Made by a program: the position numbers and the translations under genes
The notes under the pieces: model-generated
Database searches by the model: none
Seen by the model: only the letters and a program-made list of their open reading frames with translations
What the model was told of the DNA's origin: nothing
Shown: in pieces, positions 1 through 4,781 of the stretch
Position numbering within the stretch: the stretch's first letter is position 1
Layout of the letters: every line of letters begins with the position of its first letter
DNA from: Candidatus Eiseniibacteriota bacterium
GTDB lineage: Bacteria; JAFGKV01
Assembly (NCBI GenBank): GCA_025453925.1
Contig: JALOPK010000257.1
Coordinates: 1-5,200 of the forward strand
Length of the DNA: 5,200 nucleotides
Direction of reading: 5' to 3'

Positions 1-2
1 CC

Positions 3-443
3 TACGAACTGCAAGGAACAGGACTGCAGTTCCAGGCTAACACCGTGTCTCTTCCGCCCCCCAGCAACCACAGCCCGATCGACTTCACCTACGATCTGGA
101 CGAGGCAGGTCTCAGGGCGTTCTTCGATCGCACGGATCTCCTGGTTGCGCCATACATTCGTGCTGACGGGCTTCCGCTGGCGCTCTTAGAAGCGTTGAAC
201 TGTGGAGTCCCCGTCGTCGGCTTCGATTCTCCGGGCGTTGGTCGCCTGCTTCGTGAGAATGGCCAGATCGTGATTCCAGCCAACTACGGCGCCTTGCGCG
301 AAGCGGTAAGCAGTTGGGCACGTGGAGAACTCCTCGTCAAACCACCAACTCAAGGGCGCATCGCGGGATGGGATGAGCAGATGGGCCACTACATGCGACT
401 CATCGAAGATGTCTTTTCCCAGAGCGCGCCACCAGTCCGATGA
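3..443 (+). CDS. Glycosyltransferase, GT4-type (GT-B fold), C-terminal part only
   Basis: C-terminal nucleotide-sugar-binding part of a retaining GT-B glycosyltransferase, a family that moves a sugar from an NDP-sugar to a glycan, lipid or peptide acceptor, usually on the cytoplasmic face of the membrane. Seen: the frame is open to the left window edge, so the GTG at 45 is probably internal and the real start lies outside. The stretch FFDRTDLLVAPY corresponds to the family's 'adv.v.PS' strand, and DGLPLALLEALNCGVPVV matches the donor-binding signature (usual form E-G-F/P-x-x-x-L-E-A-x-A-x-G-x-P-V-V). The usual E-x7-E pair is present as D-x7-E: Asp at 165-167, Glu at 189-191. A TTA leucine codon, rare in high-GC actinobacteria, sits at 186-188. 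The stop overlaps the start of the next gene (ATGA at 440-443), so the two are probably co-translated. Donor and acceptor cannot be told from this fragment. Confidence 0.85.
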   Translation, partial: YELQGTGLQFQANTVSLPPPSNHSPIDFTYDLDEAGLRAFFDRTDLLVAPYIRADGLPLALLEALNCGVPVVGFDSPGVGRLLRENGQIVIPANYGALREAVSSWARGELLVKPPTQGRIAGWDEQMGHYMRLIEDVFSQSAPPVR

Positions 444-1336
444 CGATCGGTCACACGGTGAGGTCCCCCAGGTTGGGTATCGGGGTGACCTTCACGTTCC
501 GATCGACCGAGGATGCCGCGCTCGTACGCGATTGTGTATTAGGCAGAATCTCGGGGGCCCGAATGCCAGCACTTCAGTGGGACGATGCTCCTACCCCGGG
601 CTCCCCCAATGTAGCTGTGCATGTCAAGGACAATGGAAGCAACCTAAGCATCGGCTACACGGGTGCCGTTACGACCCCTGAGTACCTGACCACTAGAGAG
701 GGTCTCCACTGGGACTTCGGCAAGGTCTTCACGACCCTAGCCCTTCCGCAGCTGTGCAGGATTCCTGCAGTTGCCCTGCATGCGGCAGTGCTTGGCCACG
801 GACGGGATGAGGCGGTCCTTCTCCCAGGATCTTCTGGTGCAGGCAAGAGCGCCATATCGATTGCTGCGCTTGGCCTTGGTAAAGAGGTCCTGGCGAGCGA
901 GTTAGCCTTCGTGGGTGGTGCAAGAATCATCGCTGGGAATTCGCAACTGACCATCGATCCCCGGGCGCTCGATGCCTTCGAGTTTACCATACCTGGTGGT
1001 GCGCGGTCGTTGAACGGACGCGTTGTCATCGATCTCCCCGAGTGTTCTCTCCACCACATTGTACGTGTCGCATTTCCGAAGGTGACATTCTCGGGGTTAC
1101 GAGTACGCGAAATCACTTCCAGACGCGCCAGAATGCTTCTATTTGAGAACGCGGTGAGTCAGCTCGGGATGAGTCAGTTGGTGGCCCAAGAGACCCATCC
1201 GCTCGGCTGTCCGCCTGTTGCCGAGGAGCTGGAAATCATGGCGCAACAAGTGGTTCGCCTTTCGGGGAGCGAGTGCGTGATCGTCGAGGGACGTCCCGAG
1301 GAGATCGCGGCGTTCGTGACGTCAGGCGAAGCGTGA
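440..1336 (+). CDS. HPr kinase/PEPCK-like P-loop protein (HprK-related serine kinase-like)
   Basis: 298-aa protein with the P-loop of the HPr-kinase/PEPCK-like fold. Seen: residues 112-120 (ALHAAVLGH) followed by LLPGSSGAGKS (127-137), the usual 'H(A/G)..v...g.a.l..G.SGaGKS' arrangement. The N-terminal ~100 residues match no family I recognise and may bind a substrate. In true HprK the segment after the P-loop carries an Asp pair (LVADD); here the equivalent is VLASELAF (150-157), with Ser153-Glu154 in its place, so kinase activity is uncertain. Homologues that are not linked to sugar uptake occur in exopolysaccharide loci and in lasso-peptide clusters, where some phosphorylate a precursor peptide. 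The start is set by the ATGA overlap with the glycosyltransferase; there is no clear Shine-Dalgarno, which fits translational coupling. Three TTA codons (539, 902, 1097) suggest a lower-GC origin. Its 3' end overlaps the convergent gene by 15 bp. Fold is likely; substrate is unknown. Confidence 0.75.
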   Translation: MTIGHTVRSPRLGIGVTFTFRSTEDAALVRDCVLGRISGARMPALQWDDAPTPGSPNVAVHVKDNGSNLSIGYTGAVTTPEYLTTREGLHWDFGKVFTTLALPQLCRIPAVALHAAVLGHGRDEAVLLPGSSGAGKSAISIAALGLGKEVLASELAFVGGARIIAGNSQLTIDPRALDAFEFTIPGGARSLNGRVVIDLPECSLHHIVRVAFPKVTFSGLRVREITSRRARMLLFENAVSQLGMSQLVAQETHPLGCPPVAEELEIMAQQVVRLSGSECVIVEGRPEEIAAFVTSGEA

Positions 1337-1852
1337 CCAAGGGTGGCCGGTCGGGAGGGTAGTGAAGAGCCAGTCCTTCGCTTCCGGCGTGAGCCGAGGG
1401 ACCGTCTCCCGTGCGTCATGCCAGTCGATCCCTCGAAGGGACCGGCCCTTCGAAAGAAGCACGAGTTCTGGGGCGAGCACTGGAATGCCAACCCGCGAGA
1501 CGAGAGCCCTCTTCCAGGGAATGCATATCGATGGGTCTCGGCGGTATACCCAGCCGTCATCGGTTGCGGGGCTTAGGAAGACCTCGACGCGCTTCTTGGT
1601 GGAGCGGCTGATGCATGCCCGACCCGACCCGCCCGGGATCCATCCGTCAAGTGTCTCTTGGAGCTCTAACCGCTGGCCGAGCCAAGTGACCGAACCGACC
1701 AAGTCCCTGCAGAATACGGCGACGTCGACGTCGTGGTGTTCTCGCCATTGGGTCTCACTGTAGAGGGACAGGGCCCACCCCCCGGTGATCCACCAAAGGA
1801 ATGGAGCCCCGTCGAGTTCCTGCGCGGCTTCGGCTGGCGTCATCCATTCCAT
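1322..1852 (-). CDS. Nucleotidyltransferase, ANT(2'')/AadB-like family
   Basis: 176-aa soluble protein of the polymerase-beta-type nucleotidyltransferase fold, close in layout to the aminoglycoside-2''-adenylyltransferase-like group widespread in actinobacteria. Seen: ITGGWAL (22-28) is the G-G-W-A substrate-loop motif, and REHHDVDVAVF (37-47) gives the metal-binding D-x-D (Asp41, Asp43). Glu90 in RVEVFLS is the likely third acidic ligand. WVYRRDP (101-107), LAPELVLLSKG (127-136) and the tail PRLTPEAKDWL...TGHPW match the conserved C-terminal half of the group, so the protein is full length. Known members add AMP to aminoglycosides or lincosamides, but most relatives are untested; antibiotic modification here is only a possibility. 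The start is well supported: GAGGAG five bases before ATG. A TANNNT box (TATTGT, minus strand, 1894-1889) about 36 bases upstream of the start could be a -10 element. It is convergent with the kinase-like gene and has no visible HEPN/antitoxin partner. Confidence 0.85.
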   Translation of the reverse strand: MEWMTPAEAAQELDGAPFLWWITGGWALSLYSETQWREHHDVDVAVFCRDLVGSVTWLGQRLELQETLDGWIPGGSGRACISRSTKKRVEVFLSPATDDGWVYRRDPSICIPWKRALVSRVGIPVLAPELVLLSKGRSLRGIDWHDARETVPRLTPEAKDWLFTTLPTGHPWSRFA

Positions 1853-1857
1853 CAGGT

Positions 1858-1863
1858 CTCCTC
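1858..1863 (-). promoter_or_regulatory. Ribosome binding site of the nucleotidyltransferase gene
   Basis: GAGGAG on the minus strand, five bases before the ATG at 1852-1850. Its strength and spacing choose this ATG over the second in-frame ATG three codons downstream (1843-1841). Confidence 0.7.
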
Positions 1864-2535
1864 AAGGCCGAGGGTTTGATGGCTCTTCACAATAGGAGCC
1901 GGTTTGATGCCAGCGGGTTCTTTCGAGGACACGCCCAGGACCTGATTACGGAGAGTACGGCAGGTCCAGAGACTGAATCCGTTGGCGGCCGGTGCCCGTG
2001 CGCTGACCATCGCGGGTGTGCGAACGGTTTCGATGCCCAGCTCGCCGCTCGCACCACGGTCGTTCACTTCCCTAGCGATGGCAGACTCGTTCCTCATCGC
2101 GGTCGGCATGGCCGCTACAGCACGCTCGTGCCGCTACACGTCGCCGACCGGGACTCGGCCCATTCGGAGCACGATCATGAGTTCGGTGGGCCGTCGTGTA
2201 GCGGTGTAGCGGCAGAATCGGCAGCCAGCACGGCCGCCGATCTGCCTGCGGTCAGGCCCCCATCTCCGCGGGGCGTGGGCTCGGGAAGGATACGTTCGCG
2301 AGAGCTCGCGCTTGTGTGGGCGTGTCCGTCCACGGCCGATGTCCGACGAGGGCGGTTAGTGTCACCGCGGACCGTGGACCAGCGGTGAATCGTCCAGGCC
2401 GGAAGCTTGCCCAGCAGATGGTCAGGAGCACTGGGGAGCAGCTTGTTGGCTGGATGCTCGATCGGCTCATCCGCTGCCACGAAGGTCTCGTGGCGCGAGT
2501 CGATGTGACAGCAAGAGCATAACTTGGTGCGGTGC
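1864..2535. other. Gene-poor stretch, possibly decayed coding DNA
   Basis: About 670 bp with no gene I can support. Both strands carry open stretches with moderately GC-rich third positions, but none shows a recognisable domain. The most suggestive is on the minus strand: an 84-residue frame from an ATG at 2109 whose TGA (1854-1852) overlaps the nucleotidyltransferase ATG as TGATG. In the same frame the reading continues upstream through a single TAG (2130-2128), as a broken gene would. A second minus-strand frame from a GTG at 2480 to 2175 contains LPAWTIHRW, vaguely like a helix-turn-helix segment, but no family is recognised. The repeat cluster at 2112-2212 lies inside this stretch. It may be a remnant of a gene lost during island turnover, or long regulatory spacer. 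Confidence 0.45.
2112..2212. repeat. Cluster of four TGTAGCGG / CCGCTACA 8-mers
   Basis: The 8-mer CCGCTACA occurs at 2112-2119 and 2131-2138. Its reverse complement TGTAGCGG occurs twice in direct tandem at 2197-2204 and 2205-2212. The inner pair extends to a perfect 10-bp inverted repeat (CCGCTACACG at 2131-2140 against CGTGTAGCGG at 2195-2204) with 54 bases between. Four copies of one 8-mer in about 100 bases is far from random expectation. Candidate operator or other DNA-binding sites, or a long-loop hairpin; the binding protein is unknown. Confidence 0.6.
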
Positions 2536-2554
2536 TAAATTATGGCGAGGAGGT
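2536..2554 (+). promoter_or_regulatory. Possible -10 box and Shine-Dalgarno of the AlbA_2/ATPase gene
   Basis: TAAATT at 2536-2541 fits the actinobacterial TANNNT -10 pattern. It stands out as AT-rich in GC-rich surroundings, but no -35 hexamer is found at normal spacing. AGGAGGT at 2548-2554 is a strong Shine-Dalgarno lying 11 bases before ATG 2566, slightly longer than ideal. It lies downstream of the other in-frame ATG at 2542, which therefore has no ribosome binding site of its own. Confidence 0.4.
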
Positions 2555-2565
2555 GTCCTGGCGCG

Positions 2566-4320
2566 ATGTCCATACGATTTGGCTCTGACCCAGTAGGCGA
2601 TGAGATCGCTCGCGTGCTCAGCTTGCTGGAGGCTGGCAGCTGGGAGCGAGCGGAGTCATCGTTCGTGGACGTGAAGGAGGAGGCGGGGCGGCGGGATCGC
2701 GCGGGCAACCTGCTGCCGGGGTCGGCGCACAGTGATGCGGCTGCGCAGCAGGTCGCTGCGGAAGCGGCCTGCATGGCAAACACCCCGGGCGGGGGAGGCC
2801 TGATCGTCGGAGTAGCCGACGACGGCGAACTGATCGGGACGGCGATCGAGGAGGCGTGGCTGCGTCACCGCGTCTATGAGCTGACGGATCGTACGTTGAC
2901 TATCGAAGCTCGGGCGGTGGAGGTAGCCGGGACGAGGATTCTCGTGATCACCGCACCTCAAGCGATCGAGCCGATCAGGTGGCGCGGTCGAGTCCTCTGG
3001 CGTGTCGATGACCACTGCGTGGAAGTGGATCCCGCGACCTGGCATGCCAAGCGGATGATCCGGACCAACTTCGACTGGTCGGCTCAGTCATCCCATATCG
3101 AGTGGTCGGAGTCGCGAGAGGCTTCTGTCGAGGTCGCTCGGCGTTTCTTGCGGGCCAGCGGTGAGGTCCATGCAGTGGAGTTGGCGGGCCGACCGACCCC
3201 GGAGCTCCTCAGGAGGCTCAACGTCGTCACAGGTGATGGGCTGCTCACCAACGCTGGGGTAATTGCGTTCGTCGGCCGTGGGGAGCCCGGGCTGGACTAC
3301 TTGCGCCGGGACGTGGCCGGTGGTGACAGCCGCCAGCGTGTTCTCGAGGGGTCCCGGGGGCTGCTCGAGGAGTTGCAGGAGGTCTTCACCCACATCGCGG
3401 CGAACAACGCAGTCAGCCATCTTCCTCGGGGGGTGGCCGTGGGCCAAGTGCGTGATGTGCCAGAGCAGGCCGTTCGAGAGGCCGTGGTGAACGGACTGGC
3501 GCACCGGGAGTGGGGCCTGAGCGCGCCGACCACGGTCGAGCACGTTGGGCGGACTCTCCGAGTCACGAGCCCGGGTGGGTTCTTCGGCGGAGTGAACGCC
3601 AGCAACATCATCACCCATCCCTCCCAATCGAGGAACCGCGCGTTGACCGAGCTCTTCGCTGCGATTCGCGTAGCCGAGCGTGAGGGGGTTGGGGTCGACC
3701 GCATGGTTCGCGAGATGGTCCGAATGGGGCACGGGGCGCCGGACATCGAGGAGATCCCAGGGCCGTTCGTCCGCGTCTCGCTCGTGGGAGACGCGGCCGA
3801 CGTTGCGTGGATCCAGTGGCTCGGCTCGATGAGCCCGCCCGAACTGACCGAGGACCTCAACGCGCTGCTGCTCCTTCGTCACCTCGTCGATGAGGGATGG
3901 GTCGACGTCGCGTCGGCTGCGCCCATCCTGCAGCTCAACCGAGCTGAGACCCAGGGCGCAATCAGCCGACTCGGGCAAGCCTCCCTGGGCGGAGGCGCGA
4001 TCATCGCGCTCGTCCCCGGAGCACCCGATGACGACCCCCCGGCCTGGGCGCTGTCGATGGACGCGCGCCACGCGCTCCAGGCCCTCGACGAGCAGGTGCG
4101 CACGTCGCGGGTCTGGCCCACCCGGGAGCGCATCGCCCGGTCGTACTCCCGCCTGCGCGGGCGGATCAGCACGACGGAGCTCGGCGGACTTGTGGGTGCC
4201 AGCCCGACGAACGTGGGGAACGTACTCAAGGAGTTGGAGAGGGCAGGGCGCCTGCGTCCTTCGCGCGAGAACCGCCGTGGCCCGGGCTTCTACTACCTGC
4301 ACTGCGACCCACCAGCTTGA
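2566..4320 (+). CDS. AlbA_2 (Schlafen-type) domain ATP-binding protein with C-terminal winged helix
   Basis: 584-aa cytoplasmic protein (592 aa if the RBS-less ATG at 2542 is used). Seen, numbering from ATG 2566: an AlbA_2 domain at about 30-157, with the acidic/basic strand SSFVDVKEE and the hallmark NTPGGGGLIVGVADDGELIG (72-91). A RecG-C/HATPase_c_4-like region follows, with the N-box EAVVNGLAHREW (305-316), SPGGF (335-339), RNRAL (356-360) and the glycine loop EGVGVDRM (373-380). Winged-helix-like segments lie at about 432-472 and 521-565 (ISTTELGGLVGASPTNVG). Known: such proteins are annotated as 'ATP-binding protein' or putative transcriptional regulator; some AlbA_2/Schlafen-type proteins take part in phage defence, and few have been tested. 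Inferred: ATP-dependent DNA- or RNA-binding regulator or defence protein. It is alone on its strand, about 210 bp from the proposed island end, a usual place for cargo. No frameshift or missing motif is seen. Confidence 0.88.
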   Translation: MSIRFGSDPVGDEIARVLSLLEAGSWERAESSFVDVKEEAGRRDRAGNLLPGSAHSDAAAQQVAAEAACMANTPGGGGLIVGVADDGELIGTAIEEAWLRHRVYELTDRTLTIEARAVEVAGTRILVITAPQAIEPIRWRGRVLWRVDDHCVEVDPATWHAKRMIRTNFDWSAQSSHIEWSESREASVEVARRFLRASGEVHAVELAGRPTPELLRRLNVVTGDGLLTNAGVIAFVGRGEPGLDYLRRDVAGGDSRQRVLEGSRGLLEELQEVFTHIAANNAVSHLPRGVAVGQVRDVPEQAVREAVVNGLAHREWGLSAPTTVEHVGRTLRVTSPGGFFGGVNASNIITHPSQSRNRALTELFAAIRVAEREGVGVDRMVREMVRMGHGAPDIEEIPGPFVRVSLVGDAADVAWIQWLGSMSPPELTEDLNALLLLRHLVDEGWVDVASAAPILQLNRAETQGAISRLGQASLGGGAIIALVPGAPDDDPPAWALSMDARHALQALDEQVRTSRVWPTRERIARSYSRLRGRISTTELGGLVGASPTNVGNVLKELERAGRLRPSRENRRGPGFYYLHCDPPA

Positions 4321-4341
4321 CTTACCTGGCGATGATGGCGT

Positions 4342-4370
4342 CGTGCGTGGGCCTCCTTGTGAGGCGCGCG
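4342..4370 (+). terminator. Hairpin downstream of the AlbA_2/ATPase gene, possible terminator
   Basis: The inner stem GCCTC (4351-4355) pairs with GAGGC (4361-4365) around a 5-base loop. The outer stem CGTGC (4342-4346) pairs with GCGCG (4366-4370), including one G-U pair, with a 4-base bulge. It starts 21 bases after the stop codon. There is no T-run, so it may be an actinobacterial-style U-less terminator or just a GC-rich fold. Confidence 0.3.
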
Positions 4371-4412
4371 ATCTCCCGGGCTCGAATGGCCGTGTCCGAT
4401 TCCTGCCAGCCG

Positions 4413-4434
4413 CTTGTAACTAACTTGTCACTAC
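4413..4434 (+). repeat. Tandem 11-bp repeat on the island side of the att site
   Basis: CTTGTAACTAA (4413-4423) is followed directly by CTTGTCACTAC (4424-4434), matching at 9 of 11 positions. The period equals about one helical turn. The first unit also repeats the CTTGTAA of the tRNA anticodon loop at 4529-4535. Paired short direct repeats near an att core are the usual form of arm-type integrase sites; that role is inferred. Confidence 0.45.
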
Positions 4435-4466
4435 GCCCCTGAAAGCCACGCGATCCAGTGGACGGT

Positions 4467-4526
4467 TTCGAACGCCACCGAGCACGATCTTCGAACGCGG
4501 AATGACGTGATAGACACTTCGAAGCC
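4467..4526. repeat. Three TTCGAA palindromes beside the att core
   Basis: TTCGAACGC at 4467-4475 and again at 4490-4498 (9 of 9 identical), and TTCGAAGCC at 4518-4526, the last ending three bases before the tRNA fragment. Spacings are 23 and 28 bases. In GC-rich DNA three copies in 60 bases are unlikely by chance. Candidate binding sites for an integrase, excisionase or host bending protein; no function is proven. Confidence 0.45.
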
Positions 4527-4528
4527 GC

Positions 4529-4570
4529 CTTGTAAACAGGTGGTTCCCGGTTCGAGTCCGGGCGTCGGCT
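4529..4570 (+). other. 3' fragment of tRNA-Thr(TGT): proposed attR of an integrated island
   Basis: Seen: the anticodon loop CTTGTAA (4529-4535, anticodon TGT at 4531-4533), the 3' anticodon strand ACAGG, the variable loop, a perfect T arm (CCCGG at 4546-4550, TTCGAGT, CCGGG at 4558-4562), the 3' acceptor strand CGTCGGC (4563-4569) and discriminator T at 4570. CCA is not encoded. The 5' side is missing: the bases before 4529 (GCCGC) do not pair with ACAGG, and no D arm or matching 5' acceptor (GCCGACG expected) lies within 80 bases upstream. Known: tyrosine recombinases often cross over in the anticodon or T arm of tRNA genes, leaving an intact tRNA at one end of the element and a 3' fragment at the other. 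Inferred: 4529-4570 is the original chromosomal 3' half, the island lies to the left and chromosome to the right. It cannot make a functional tRNA. Confidence 0.8.
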
Positions 4571-4629
4571 CTGTATCGTCGCAGGTCAGGAGGCAGTTTG
4601 GCCTGCTCGGATGGCGGGGCTTAGGCCCG

Positions 4630-4653
4630 GATTTGCCTACAGATTTGCCTACG
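4630..4653 (+). repeat. Tandem 12-bp repeat between the tRNA fragment and the thiolase gene
   Basis: GATTTGCCTACA (4630-4641) is followed directly by GATTTGCCTACG (4642-4653), matching at 11 of 12 positions. It begins 60 bases after the tRNA fragment. On the minus strand it reads VGKSVGKS in a frame open from about 4673 down to a TAG at 4433-4431 but lacking a start codon. The rest of the 4571-4781 spacer shows no gene and no strong terminator for the thiolase gene. Confidence 0.6.
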
Positions 4654-4781
4654 ATCGGGTCTTCGAGCGTTGTTCAGGCTGCTCACGAGCCGTCCGGCCG
4701 CACTGGCGGGCACGTCATGGACGCTTTGGGACCCAATGAACAGTCTGCTCCTGTTCCGCGATCAGGTGCGCGGCAACTCCC

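Noticed and set aside
655-1116. Minus-strand open frame opposite the kinase-like gene
   Set aside because: Shadow frame; the plus strand carries the P-loop motif and a coupled start.
2112-2212. CRISPR array
   Set aside because: Units are only 8 bp, unevenly spaced and in mixed orientation, with no spacer-like regularity.
1801-2388. 195-residue plus-strand open frame
   Set aside because: Its start lies inside the well-supported minus-strand nucleotidyltransferase gene, it has no Shine-Dalgarno, and its His/Arg/Ser-rich product shows no known domain.
3088-4302. Long open frame on the minus strand under the AlbA_2/ATPase gene
   Set aside because: Low-complexity Arg/Pro/His-rich product without domains; it is the antisense shadow of a gene with clear motifs on the plus strand.
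4495-4570. A complete tRNA-Thr gene
   Set aside because: Only the half from the anticodon loop onward fits; the expected 5' acceptor, D arm and 5' anticodon strand are absent.
4630-4653. Insertion-sequence terminal repeats
   Set aside because: The repeats are direct and adjacent rather than inverted ends around a transposase, and there is no transposase in the window.
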